Positions 24,830 to 33,622 of a stretch of 63,858 nt of DNA are shown here, in pieces (position 1 is the first letter of the stretch; every line of letters starts with the position of its first letter). The DNA lies in assembly GCA_964617455.1 (NCBI GenBank), contig CAZTYF010000010.1, positions 1-63,858 on the forward strand, read 5' to 3'. The notes under the pieces are model-generated. The model had not been told where the DNA came from. It saw only the letters and a list, made by a program, of their open reading frames with translations, and made no database searches. The stretch comes from Monoglobus sp964617455 (GTDB lineage: Bacteria; Bacillota; Clostridia; Monoglobales; Monoglobaceae). Position numbers and translations under genes: made by a program.

Positions 24830-25936
24830 ATGAAAAAAAACATAAAAAAATTCGTGAGTTTATTGTTTGCTCTTGCGCTTCTGTGCTCGGTTGGTCCCTG
24901 CCATGCCATTGGATTCAATATGGACGAAATCTGTGATTCCGTTGTGGTGGTTCACTCCTCGAATTCGGTGGGAACGGGGTTTGCCATATCCGACAATATG
25001 ATAGTAACAAATCATCACGTGGTTGACAGCACCACAAGGTGCACCATCGAAACCCGGTCCGGGGCTCTTTTGGAGGGCAGGCTTCTGGGCTCGGACGAGG
25101 CCCGGGACTTGAGCCTTGTGGAGGTGATAGGGGGCAATCTTCCCACAATCCCGATGACCACCGATATTCCGCCTCTCGGGGCTCAGGTTTTCGCAGTCGG
25201 TTCTCCCCAGGGTTTGGGATTTACCGTCAGCGGCGGAATCCTGTCAACGGCCGAGAGAGAAATCGACGGGGTCGGCTATATTCAAACCGACGCAGCCATA
25301 AATCCGGGCAACAGCGGAGGTCCCCTGCTCAACGAATTGGGCCAGGTCATCGGAGTAAACAATATGAGAGTGGAGGATGCAGACAGGATTTCCCTTGCCA
25401 TACCCATGACATCGGTGGTGGAATTCCTCAAGGAACTGAATGTGGAAGTGACATTCACGGACATATCCGATACAAAACTCGAGGGAGTGAGCGGAGTGAT
25501 TATCCAAAGCTCCTCCGTGGAGGGGGGCACAGAAGAGTCCTATGAGCAATATTCCAACAGCTTGAGAAACCAATATAACGATATCCTGAAAACCATCCAA
25601 AAAGAAAACAAAATCCTCCTGGGCGGCGTCATAGTGATTGCCATTCTGTGTTTTGTTTTGATGCTCGTAATGCTCTCCCAAAAGGAAAAAGTCAAAACAT
25701 CGGAACGAAATCTGGACAGAGCCCTTGAGGCGCTCAAAAAACAGAGCGCTCAAATAAAGACTTTGACCCATATGGCTGCGGCACGGGAGGAGGAGAGGAA
25801 CGAGTCTTTCGATTCCCCGCCAAAGCCGCCTGAGTCGGCTTTGGGCGCACCGACAGAGGCTCCGCCCAAGAGGCGAAATCCCATGAGCAATTCGGCCAAA
25901 CCGTCTTCAAGGCGAATTTACAGGGATGACCAATAA
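24830..25936 (+). CDS. Trypsin-like serine protease with C-terminal membrane segment (HtrA-like, no PDZ)
   Basis: The 368-residue product begins with a signal or anchor sequence (about 1-27, MKKNIKKFVSLLFALALL) followed by a trypsin-like domain (about 30-200). The triad is visible: His in NHHVV near 62, Asp in ARDLSLVEV near 92 and Ser in NPGNSGGP near 160. HtrA/DegP proteins normally follow this with PDZ domains, but none is seen. Instead a hydrophobic helix (about 265-283, GGVIVIAILCFVLMLVML) is followed by a charged coiled-coil and a Pro-rich tail. The ATG at 24830 behind GGAGAG is chosen over the longer frame that overlaps birA. The protease is expected outside the membrane; a quality-control or signalling role is inferred. 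Confidence 0.85.
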   Translation: MKKNIKKFVSLLFALALLCSVGPCHAIGFNMDEICDSVVVVHSSNSVGTGFAISDNMIVTNHHVVDSTTRCTIETRSGALLEGRLLGSDEARDLSLVEVIGGNLPTIPMTTDIPPLGAQVFAVGSPQGLGFTVSGGILSTAEREIDGVGYIQTDAAINPGNSGGPLLNELGQVIGVNNMRVEDADRISLAIPMTSVVEFLKELNVEVTFTDISDTKLEGVSGVIIQSSSVEGGTEESYEQYSNSLRNQYNDILKTIQKENKILLGGVIVIAILCFVLMLVMLSQKEKVKTSERNLDRALEALKKQSAQIKTLTHMAAAREEERNESFDSPPKPPESALGAPTEAPPKRRNPMSNSAKPSSRRIYRDDQ

Positions 25937-26087
25937 AATTCACAATATATTCACTAAAGCAGAAGGTATTTATGCTAAAATAACATTATCGGATGTTGAT
26001 TCCTATAATCAAACTCCGAGATGCCCCACCGAGAGAAATTCTGTCGGAACGGCATAACAGTGATCGAATAGCAAAGGAGAAAAGGAT

Positions 26088-27122
26088 ATGACGGAAGGAA
26101 AAAATGAAACGGCTGCCGTCAAGGCCAAAAAAACATCAATCGGCGGCCAAGCGGTCATCGAAGGTGTTATGATGCGGGGACCCTTCAAAACCGCCACTGC
26201 TGTGCGAAAGCCCGACGGCGAGATTATAGTTGACGAACAGGAGACAAAGCAAAGAAAGGGGCACGGAATTGCAAAATTGCCCATAATTCGCGGCTGTGTC
26301 AACTTTTTCGGTTCCATGATCATAGGTGTAAAGGCGCTGATGTTCTCCGCCAAATTCTTCGAAGTTGACGACGAGGGAAACGAAATCGAACAGGAGCCCG
26401 GCAAATTTGAAAAATGGCTTGATGAGAAATTGGATTCCGAGGCGGCTATGAATGTCATAATCTACAGCTCGGTTATCCTCGCCCTTGTTTTGTCCATAGG
26501 GCTTTTCATCCTGCTGCCTTCCTTAATAGCGGGTTTTTTGACGGACTTTCTGCATGTTGAGAACAACGGCTTGCTGACTTTGACAGAGGGCGTGGTAAGA
26601 ATCGGGATTTTTATTGTCTATCTGTCTTTGGTGGCTCGGATGAAGGATATAAAGAGAGTGTTTATGTATCACGGAGCGGAGCATAAGTCAATTTTCTGCT
26701 ATGAAAAAGGACTTCCGCTCAACGTGGAAAATGTCCGAATTCAGTCTCGGTTTCATCCCCGCTGCGGGACCAGCTTTTTGCTGATCGTTATGGTGATAAG
26801 CATCCTTATGTTTTCGATTATACCTTGGCAACAGGAGAATTTTGCCTCCATTCCCGTAATCGGTGTAATCTTTTCCGTAATACCCTGGCCCATATGGCGG
26901 GTGATATTGCGGCTTCTGCTTTTGCCCGTAGTTGCGGGAATTTCCTACGAAATTATCAAATTCGCAGGTCGCCACGACAATTGGCTTACCCGAGCCGTAA
27001 GCGCACCGGGAATGTGGTTTCAACATATAACCACAAATGAGCCGGATGACAGCCAAATAGAAGTGGCAATAAAAGCTTTGACTGCCGTAATACCTGAGGA
27101 TGAAAACGCCGATATATGGTGA
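26088..27122 (+). CDS. yqhQ: DUF1385 membrane protein YqhQ
   Basis: A 344-residue membrane protein of the DUF1385 family, function not established. Recognisable parts are GGQAVIEGVMMRGP near residue 17-30, the YHGAEHKSI motif near 198 and SRFHPRCGTSFLL near 222, with four or five hydrophobic helices between about 120 and 300. In many Firmicutes yqhQ lies next to prmC and prfA; here prmC follows after 51 bp but prfA is absent. AAAGGAG precedes the ATG. The 151 bp upstream hold no recognised element. Confidence 0.88.
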   Translation: MTEGKNETAAVKAKKTSIGGQAVIEGVMMRGPFKTATAVRKPDGEIIVDEQETKQRKGHGIAKLPIIRGCVNFFGSMIIGVKALMFSAKFFEVDDEGNEIEQEPGKFEKWLDEKLDSEAAMNVIIYSSVILALVLSIGLFILLPSLIAGFLTDFLHVENNGLLTLTEGVVRIGIFIVYLSLVARMKDIKRVFMYHGAEHKSIFCYEKGLPLNVENVRIQSRFHPRCGTSFLLIVMVISILMFSIIPWQQENFASIPVIGVIFSVIPWPIWRVILRLLLLPVVAGISYEIIKFAGRHDNWLTRAVSAPGMWFQHITTNEPDDSQIEVAIKALTAVIPEDENADIW

Positions 27123-27173
27123 GTAAAATAAACCTCGGGACCGGCTGTATGGAAAAGGAAAGGAAATTTTGTT

Positions 27174-28031
27174 TTGGACCTCAAACAGTTACGGAAAAAC
27201 GCCCATGAGAGGCTCAAAGTGCGGGAGGGCATCGACTCTCCTGAGCTTGACGCCGATTTGATTATCATGAACATTTTGGGAATCGACAGAACCGCATTGC
27301 TGAGCCGTAATATGAATGTGTCGGATGCGGCGGTCGTGGAAGTCAATGCTGCCGTCAACCGCCGTATAAGCGGTATGCCCGTTCGATATATAACAGGCAA
27401 AACGGAGTTTATGTCCTTGGAATTTTATGTAAACAGAGATGTACTCATACCCCGCAGTGAAACCGAAACATTGGCAGAGGCGGTCATCGGCAGGTATAGA
27501 AATTTGAACTCCCCCGTAAAAATTTTGGATATCGGTTGCGGCAGCGGTTGCATAGGTCTCAGCCTTGGGTTCTATATTCCCCATTCGACGGTGACTTGCC
27601 TTGATATTTCCGAAAAAGCTCTGAGAGTCGCAAAACGCAATGCCGAGGCCCACAGACTTGAAAGCCGAACAAAGTTCATCTGCGGCGACATTACAGATAA
27701 AAATATAATCGACGAAACGGCCAAAGAGGAATACGACTGTATTGTGTCCAACCCGCCCTATATCCCCACAGACGATATATTGGACCTACAGACGGAAATC
27801 GTTGATTTCGAGCCCCTCATCGCCTTGGACGGCGGTGAGGACGGATTGGACTTTTACAGGGTATTAACGGAGAAAATTATACCCAAAAAAGGAGGTACAC
27901 TGGCTCTGGAGGTGGGAATGAATCAATCGGACGCCGTTGCGGGTATGATGTACCGACGGGGATATTCCGAAATAGAAATAATCCCGGATCTGTCGGGCAA
28001 GGACAGAGTGGTTCTGGGTGTTTTGGGATAG
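27174..28031 (+). CDS. prmC: Peptide chain release factor glutamine N5-methyltransferase
   Basis: Methylates the Gln of the GGQ motif in release factors 1 and 2 with S-adenosylmethionine. The 285-residue product has an N-terminal helical domain (about 1-75), the SAM-binding motif DIGCGSGCIGLSLG near 118 and the catalytic NPPY near 193-196. The start is TTG at 27174, with AAAGGAAA upstream. Its usual neighbour prfA does not follow; the next gene is on the opposite strand, its stop 20 bp away. Confidence 0.93.
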   Translation: MDLKQLRKNAHERLKVREGIDSPELDADLIIMNILGIDRTALLSRNMNVSDAAVVEVNAAVNRRISGMPVRYITGKTEFMSLEFYVNRDVLIPRSETETLAEAVIGRYRNLNSPVKILDIGCGSGCIGLSLGFYIPHSTVTCLDISEKALRVAKRNAEAHRLESRTKFICGDITDKNIIDETAKEEYDCIVSNPPYIPTDDILDLQTEIVDFEPLIALDGGEDGLDFYRVLTEKIIPKKGGTLALEVGMNQSDAVAGMMYRRGYSEIEIIPDLSGKDRVVLGVLG

Positions 28032-28051
28032 TGCCAAAGCCGTAAGTGAAG

Positions 28052-28570
28052 TCAATTTTCCGCGTCTTTGAAGGAGAATTCGCCTTTTTCGTATATTATA
28101 TATGAGTGTTTGCTGCCTTCCTTGGGAATTGAAACCGAGCCGGGATTGATATAGATAAAATCCCGTTTTTTTTCGTATTTGGGAACATGGGTATGGCCGC
28201 AGAGCAGTATGCCGCCCTTTGCCCCTGCAGGCGGGTTGCTTTCGCCGTATATATGGCCATGGGTCAAATACATGGTGATATTGTTATCCGATATCAAGGC
28301 ATAGTCCGCCATAATCGGAAAATCCAATACCATTTGGTCAACCTCGGTGTCGCAGTTGCCCCGGACGCATAAAATCTTATCCGAAATCTGATTGAGCATC
28401 GGAATTACGGCCTTTGGGTTGTAGTCTCTCGGCAAATCGTTCCGAGGGCCGTGGTACAGAATATCCCCCAAAAGAACCAGCCTTTCCGCCCCGCTTTTTC
28501 GAAAAGCCTCAAGCATTTTTTGGCAATAATATGCCGAACCGTGTATGTCACCGGCTATCATAAGTTTCAT
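28052..28570 (-). CDS. yfcE: Metallophosphoesterase, YfcE family phosphodiesterase
   Basis: A 172-residue single-domain phosphoesterase with the two-metal motifs in order: GDIHG (about 7-11), LLGDILYHGPRND (about 33-45), GNCDTE (about 75) and the C-terminal GHTHVP (about 125). YfcE hydrolyses phosphodiester model substrates; the natural substrate is not known. The start at ATG 28570 is chosen because MKLMIAGDIHG is where the family begins; the longer upstream frame is AT-rich and not conserved-looking. The ribosome binding site is weak (GGGTGG). It stands alone. Confidence 0.88.
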   Translation of the reverse strand: MKLMIAGDIHGSAYYCQKMLEAFRKSGAERLVLLGDILYHGPRNDLPRDYNPKAVIPMLNQISDKILCVRGNCDTEVDQMVLDFPIMADYALISDNNITMYLTHGHIYGESNPPAGAKGGILLCGHTHVPKYEKKRDFIYINPGSVSIPKEGSKHSYIIYEKGEFSFKDAEN

Positions 28571-28722
28571 TTTTGACGACCACCCAAACAATTTAATTTT
28601 AAAAGCCTTCAAAAGCTCTTTTATAATACCATAATTCCATTGCCAAAGCAAGAGAAATATAGGCATTAAAGATGCCGACTCGCCCGTTTCCAAAGAGGTG
28701 CGGGTGTTATTAGAAAATTTAA

Positions 28723-28752
28723 TTGGATTTTTTTCAAAAAGAGTGGTATAAT
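28723..28752 (+). promoter_or_regulatory. Promoter for the CMD/cupin genes
   Basis: TTGGAT (28723-28728), 18 bases, TATAAT (28747-28752). The ATG of the first gene is 84 bp downstream. Confidence 0.6.
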
Positions 28753-28836
28753 GCCGATATGGGCCGATTTAATCGGAGTGCGGGCTCACAATATGCGAAG
28801 ATTGGGTGCAATCAAAGAAGAGGAGGATACAAAGTA

Positions 28837-29589
28837 ATGACAAAAGAAGCGAAGAACTATTACGAGAAGATGTTTCCGGGACGGGAACCGGAGTTGCTTA
28901 AAACCGATCCGGAATTTGTAAATCTGTTTGGCAGCTTTGCATTTGACGAGGTTGTGAACAATGATGATTTAGACGATAAAACCCGTTTTTTGGCCATATT
29001 GGCAACTCTCTTGGGATGCGGCGGAGTTGATGAGTTCCGTGTTATAGCGGAAGGTGCGCTCAATATGGGCGTGACCCCGGCCGAAATAAAAGAGACGGTT
29101 TATCAGGGGGTCGCATACTTGGGAATAGGAAGAGTTTATCCTTTTTTCGAAGTGACAAATCAAGTCTTGAGAGCGCAGGGAACAGAACTGCCTTTGAAGC
29201 CCCGGGGAACGACCGATCCGAAAACCCGTCGGGAGGCGGGTACCCAAGCTCAAGTGGATATATTCGGTGAAAATATGCAGGATTTTTGGAAGTCCGGCCC
29301 CGAGGAATCTCGCCATATAAATCAATGGCTTGCCGCAAACTGTTTCGGTGACTACTACACCCGAGGGGGCCTTGACTATAAACAGCGGGAAATGATTACC
29401 TTCTGTTTTCTCGCGGCACAGGGCGGCTGCGAGCCTCAGCTCAAATCCCATGCGGCAGCAAATATAAGAATCGGAAACGACATGGAATTTTTGATAAAAA
29501 TAATATCACAGTGTCTGCCATACATCGGATATCCCCGTTCGCTGAATGCCCTAAGGTGTGTGAATGAGGCTGCGTCTGACATAAAATAA
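28837..29589 (+). CDS. Carboxymuconolactone decarboxylase family protein, two CMD domains
   Basis: The 250-residue product contains two CMD/AhpD-like helical domains: residues about 35-110 (ILATLLGCGGVDEFRVIAEGAL) and about 160-245 (REMITFCFLAAQGGCEPQLKSH). The AhpD-type CxxC redox motif is absent; single Cys residues occur instead. Members of this family include gamma-carboxymuconolactone decarboxylases and disulfide reductases, but this duplicated form is mostly uncharacterised. AGGAGG precedes the ATG at 28837. A cupin gene follows after 50 bp, a pairing seen often in gut bacteria and suggesting a shared small-molecule or redox reaction. Confidence 0.82.
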   Translation: MTKEAKNYYEKMFPGREPELLKTDPEFVNLFGSFAFDEVVNNDDLDDKTRFLAILATLLGCGGVDEFRVIAEGALNMGVTPAEIKETVYQGVAYLGIGRVYPFFEVTNQVLRAQGTELPLKPRGTTDPKTRREAGTQAQVDIFGENMQDFWKSGPEESRHINQWLAANCFGDYYTRGGLDYKQREMITFCFLAAQGGCEPQLKSHAAANIRIGNDMEFLIKIISQCLPYIGYPRSLNALRCVNEAASDIK

Positions 29590-29639
29590 ACGAAAAAATA
29601 TTCAATAAACCATAAAATAAAGTGGGAGGTATAATAACT

Positions 29640-30071
29640 ATGACATATAAAGAAGCAAAATCGGCCCATGCCGCATCCATGGTCTTCCCCATTGGGAAAC
29701 CTAACGACGGATTTGCCGAGTATTTTACGGGGAGGAGCTATCTTGCACCTGTTTCCGTATCCCAAGTCGGAATTCACAATGTGACCTTTGAGCCGGGATG
29801 TCGCAACAATTGGCATATTCACAATGCCGACAAAGGCGGAGGCCAAATTTTGATTTGCATTGCCGGAAGAGGTTATTATCAAGAGTGGGGCAAGGAACCC
29901 CAAGAGATGAAGCCGGGGGACTGTATCAATATAGCTCCCGGAATCAAGCACTGGCACGGTGCCGCTCCCGACAGTTGGTTCTCTCACTTAGCCATAGAGG
30001 TCCCGGGAGAAAACGGAACGAACAAGTGGCTCGAACCGGTATCCGACGAAGAATACGAAGTGCTGAAATAA
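29640..30071 (+). CDS. Cupin-domain protein
   Basis: A 143-residue single-cupin protein. The two cupin motifs are visible: GCRNNWHIHNADKGGGQ near 52-68 (two His of the metal site) and PGDCINIAPGIKHWHG near 96-111 (third His). It resembles small manganese cupins such as hydroxynitrile-lyase-like proteins; the reaction is unknown. The start is the ATG at 29640 behind GGGAGG. It is probably co-transcribed with the CMD gene. Its last 88 bp overlap the 3' end of the pectate lyase gene on the other strand. Confidence 0.85.
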   Translation: MTYKEAKSAHAASMVFPIGKPNDGFAEYFTGRSYLAPVSVSQVGIHNVTFEPGCRNNWHIHNADKGGGQILICIAGRGYYQEWGKEPQEMKPGDCINIAPGIKHWHGAAPDSWFSHLAIEVPGENGTNKWLEPVSDEEYEVLK

Positions 30072-32353
30072 TATTCAAGAGAGGACGGGACATTCCCTCC
30101 TCTCATTTTTCGAATCATCATTCCAACGTTCCTTGATTTGGCGGACGGTTTCGGCTCTATGGGCTCTGTTATCGGGATCATGGTGACAGGGTCACTCCAA
30201 GCGTATATTTTGACCGAGGCTTCTCCTGTATCCAAAGGGATATCCAATGTTATATTTACCTCGCCTTTGGAGAGGGCGTCCACGGTAATCGGTTCAATTT
30301 TGGCAGACACCAAGACGTCCGCATCGTCCGCAACCTTATAGGCGGCGGCAGTTACGTAAGCACTGATTCGGTTTTCGGTGTTGTTCTCAAGAGAGATATT
30401 GTAAGTGCCTTCATTGTTTGCATCGGAGACGGCAGAGAGCACGAAATCTTGAGCCGGGTTCGGTTTTTCGGAAGGTGACGCCGTTGCCCGGGGTGTCGGC
30501 ACGGGTTTTTCCGAGTCGGAGCCCGAAAGATTCGCTCCCATATTCTTTTCTTTATATACGGTCCCTTCCGCAACTTTCAAAAAATCTCCCAAGGCAATCG
30601 AGCCGTCTGCCTCTCTCCAGAGGGTGTGAACATCGGCCCCGAGAGGAGGCGGTTCGACCGATACGAATACAGACTCGGTCACGGTGTCCATCGCGGCGCT
30701 TGGCAAGACTTCCCCAAGTTTGTCGTTCCAATCGGTTATGGGTGGAAAATCCTCATAGTAGTAATAAACCCCCTTGTTGTTATATACCGCAGAGTTTTTT
30801 ATTGTACCCAAAAATTTATCGGAGCCGATTTTGGTTGCGGTGTAAGACAGACAGTTTTCGAGGGTATTGTTCGAATTTGTTTTATCGCGGGCAAAATCAA
30901 AATTACTCTTCTTTGTGCCGCCCTTCAGGGAATTATTAAACGAGGTGCAATTATATAAATATATCGGGCCGGGATTTGAGTTGTCGGTAAAGCCGTGGTT
31001 GGCATTTTCAAAGGAAATGCAGTTATACAGTTGATGGGAGACCGCAATTTTCTCTCCTCCCATTTTGAAACCGTTGCCGTCACTGTTATCGGTGAAGTTG
31101 CCGTCTGTGGTCTGTCCGTTGCGAAAAGATACACAGTTGCGGAAAACCAAGGGACCGATGGGCCCGGTCTCCGATTTTGTATAGCAGTCCCAGCCGTCGT
31201 CGCAATTATTATACGCTATGCAGCCGTCAAAGACGTTGCCGGTGCCGCAAGTCAACTTGGCTGCAAAACCGTCGGCGTTTTCGCCTGTGTCTGGGTCAAA
31301 GCTGTTGTAGGAAGTGCAGTTTAATATCAGGTTGTCGGAGGGCCAGTCCTTTGGATCCGATTGACTCGAGTCCCTGCGGCTGATTTGGATTCCCGTATCT
31401 CGGTTGGCATTTGCGCGGCACAGTGCCAAGGTGTTGTGGTTGCCTGTTATATAAAAACCGTTATCCGCCGCCATATATACTTCAATACCCTTTATATACC
31501 AATAGCTGCCATCTATTTGAAATCCCCGAGGGCTGCCGTTCCCGGAATAGGGCTCATGCGAAAAATCGAAGACCGTGCCGTCGGGAGCATCGATGTGCTT
31601 TTCGGCACCTTCCGCACCGCTGTTGCCGAAGGGTATCGTCAAACAGTCGCCGAACATATATCTGCCCTTGCAGTGGATTGTACCTCCCGGAGCAATATTG
31701 GCAATGGCGGATGCAATACTCATAGGCTCCCCTTCTGTACCCTTGCCTTGGGCGGGAGCCAAGGGTGCGGTGTAAATCTCACTCATCTGTTCTCCGATTA
31801 CGGGGTTTAAGTCCTCAAAATCCGGGTCCGGTTCGGGCAGGGTATAGGAGAGTTTTAAATAATATACATTGATTCCTCCGCCCTTGCTGATGAAGGCGTA
31901 ATCCCCGGCTTTGTCTATGAGGAACTTATAGTATACCACACCGGGGGGCATCTCTTTTGATTCAATGACATTGTTACCGCTGTCGATTATTTTGCCCGTT
32001 CGGCTGTCGGTTTTGTTTGCCGAGCAGCAGTCAATATAAAGCACGGCAGGGCCCGTGACGGAAAATCTGATTGCACGGTTGGTGTAGCTGCCCGAAGCAC
32101 CGGTTTTGAGACGTTTTGTATAATGAAGTTTTGTCACCGAGCCTGTTTTTTTGCTGTTGTCGATTTTAACAACCTCCGAATTTCCGTCTGTGGCGGGAAT
32201 AATCGTAAAGTCTCCCATTTGGGTTTCGGATAAAATATTACCCGACTCCATATCCGATATATTGTATTCGGAATCGGGAGGCACCGCAACGGTGGAAATC
32301 GGTTGAATTATCAATGAAACACAAAGAAAAATTCCAAATAACATCCGTTTCAT
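29984..32353 (-). CDS. Secreted pectate lyase, polysaccharide lyase family 9-like
   Basis: The 789-residue product starts with a signal peptide (about 1-24). A small beta-sandwich-like region (about 30-160) precedes a right-handed parallel beta-helix (about 195-560) rich in Asn ladders. Inside it are NADGFAAK and NNCDDGWDCY, typical of PL9 pectate lyases such as Pel9A, whose calcium site and catalytic Lys lie in these turns. A Pro/Ser linker and an all-beta domain (about 640-740) end it. The enzyme would cleave polygalacturonate outside the cell. The ATG at 32353 follows GAGGAG. The last 29 residues or so are read from DNA antisense to the cupin gene, so a shifted or extended C-terminus is possible. 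Confidence 0.82.
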   Translation of the reverse strand: MKRMLFGIFLCVSLIIQPISTVAVPPDSEYNISDMESGNILSETQMGDFTIIPATDGNSEVVKIDNSKKTGSVTKLHYTKRLKTGASGSYTNRAIRFSVTGPAVLYIDCCSANKTDSRTGKIIDSGNNVIESKEMPPGVVYYKFLIDKAGDYAFISKGGGINVYYLKLSYTLPEPDPDFEDLNPVIGEQMSEIYTAPLAPAQGKGTEGEPMSIASAIANIAPGGTIHCKGRYMFGDCLTIPFGNSGAEGAEKHIDAPDGTVFDFSHEPYSGNGSPRGFQIDGSYWYIKGIEVYMAADNGFYITGNHNTLALCRANANRDTGIQISRRDSSQSDPKDWPSDNLILNCTSYNSFDPDTGENADGFAAKLTCGTGNVFDGCIAYNNCDDGWDCYTKSETGPIGPLVFRNCVSFRNGQTTDGNFTDNSDGNGFKMGGEKIAVSHQLYNCISFENANHGFTDNSNPGPIYLYNCTSFNNSLKGGTKKSNFDFARDKTNSNNTLENCLSYTATKIGSDKFLGTIKNSAVYNNKGVYYYYEDFPPITDWNDKLGEVLPSAAMDTVTESVFVSVEPPPLGADVHTLWREADGSIALGDFLKVAEGTVYKEKNMGANLSGSDSEKPVPTPRATASPSEKPNPAQDFVLSAVSDANNEGTYNISLENNTENRISAYVTAAAYKVADDADVLVSAKIEPITVDALSKGEVNITLDIPLDTGEASVKIYAWSDPVTMIPITEPIEPKPSAKSRNVGMMIRKMRGGNVPSSLEYYFSTSYSSSDTGSSHLFVPFSPGTSMAK

Positions 32354-32398
32354 AATCACATCTCCTCAAAAACTTCACTTTGCTCCGCACATATTATC

Positions 32399-32427
32399 AT
32401 AATACACCAAAACGGCAAATGCGTCAA
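32399..32427 (-). promoter_or_regulatory. Promoter of the pectate lyase gene
   Basis: Minus strand: TTGACG (32427-32422), 17 bases, TATTAT (32404-32399), about 46 bp before the start codon. Confidence 0.65.
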
Positions 32428-32455
32428 TGTTTTCGACTTTAAAAGCGCTTTTTTA

Positions 32456-32484
32456 TTGACATAATTTTCAAATTGAGATATTAT
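32456..32484 (+). promoter_or_regulatory. Promoter of galE
   Basis: TTGACA (32456-32461), 17 bases, TATTAT (32479-32484). It diverges from the pectate lyase promoter, with 28 bp between their -35 boxes. Confidence 0.75.
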
Positions 32485-32533
32485 AATAGCATCAAAAATC
32501 AAAAAGTTTCACTATGAGAGAGAGGATGACATT

Positions 32534-33547
32534 ATGAATATACTCTTAACGGGCGGTGCGGGATATATAGGTTCCCATACGGCCATAGAGCTTTTGGATA
32601 TGGGACACGACGTTGTGATTGCGGACAATTTTTCAAACTCCAAACCGGAGGCCTTGAATCGCATCAAAGAAATAACCGGACGGGACCTTGTGTTTTACGA
32701 AGCCGATGTTTGCGACGGCGCGGCGATGGATAAACTGTTTTCGGAAAACCGTATCGACTGTGTGATTCATTTCGCAGGTCTCAAAGCGGTGGGCGAAAGT
32801 TGCAAAATTCCCATAAAATACTATCGCAACAACTTGGATTCCACTCTTACCCTCCTCGAAAATATGGAAAAGCATAAAGTGAACAACTTTGTGTTCAGTT
32901 CTTCCGCCACGGTATACGGAGATTCGGATAAAATGCCTCTGACGGAGGATATGCCTGCCCTAACCAGCGGAAGCCCCTATGGTAGGACAAAACTCATGAT
33001 TGAACAGATTCTGGCCGATGCGGCTGCCGCCAATCCCGATTTGAGCGTTGTTTTGCTCCGATATTTCAATCCTATCGGTGCCCATAAAAGCGGACGAATC
33101 GGAGAGGATCCCGACGGAATACCCAACAATCTGATGCCCTATATTTCCCAAGTGGCAGTGGGCAAGCTGCCTAAGCTCGGAATTTTCGGAAGCGATTATC
33201 CCACCCCGGACGGCACCTGTATCAGGGACTATATCCATGTTGTCGATTTGGCGAAAGGCCATGCAAAAGCTATTGACTATGCCGTGGCTCACAAAGGAGT
33301 CGAAGCATTCAATCTGGGTACCGGCGTCGGCTACAGTGTCCTTGACATTGTGAAGAGTTTTATAAAAGTGAACAACATTGATTTGAAATACGAGATGCAG
33401 CCCCGCAGACCCGGAGATATTCCCATATGTTATTCCGACCCCTCAAAGGCGGAAAAAATGCTTGGGTGGAAGGCGGAGTTAACCATCGAAGATATGTGCA
33501 GAGATTCTTGGAATTGGCAAAAAAACAATCCAAACGGCTTAAATTGA
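32534..33547 (+). CDS. galE: UDP-glucose 4-epimerase
   Basis: Interconverts UDP-glucose and UDP-galactose for galactose use and surface polysaccharide supply. The 337-residue short-chain-type enzyme opens with TGGAGYIGSHTAIEL (NAD loop, about 6-20), has the catalytic SSSATVYG near 122 and YGRTK near 148, and the RYFNPIGAH motif near 178. It is monocistronic, from its own promoter to the hairpin at 33577-33605. Confidence 0.95.
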   Translation: MNILLTGGAGYIGSHTAIELLDMGHDVVIADNFSNSKPEALNRIKEITGRDLVFYEADVCDGAAMDKLFSENRIDCVIHFAGLKAVGESCKIPIKYYRNNLDSTLTLLENMEKHKVNNFVFSSSATVYGDSDKMPLTEDMPALTSGSPYGRTKLMIEQILADAAAANPDLSVVLLRYFNPIGAHKSGRIGEDPDGIPNNLMPYISQVAVGKLPKLGIFGSDYPTPDGTCIRDYIHVVDLAKGHAKAIDYAVAHKGVEAFNLGTGVGYSVLDIVKSFIKVNNIDLKYEMQPRRPGDIPICYSDPSKAEKMLGWKAELTIEDMCRDSWNWQKNNPNGLN

Positions 33548-33576
33548 CGGTTGAGACTTTAATTTGAAATATAATA

Positions 33577-33605
33577 AATCCCCTCCCGCCGTTTGGGAGG
33601 GGATT
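33577..33605. terminator. Bidirectional terminator between galE and hpf
   Basis: AATCCCCTCCC and GGGAGGGGATT form a perfect 11-bp stem with a 7-base loop. T-rich sequence follows on both strands (CGAAATATTTTTAT on plus, TATTATATTTC on minus). Confidence 0.85.
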
Positions 33606-33622
33606 CGAAATATTTTTATATA

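Noticed and set aside
28571..28693. Upstream extension of the phosphodiesterase frame
   Set aside because: Family proteins begin at MKLMIAGDIHG; the extension has unusual composition for the family and would start without a good binding site.
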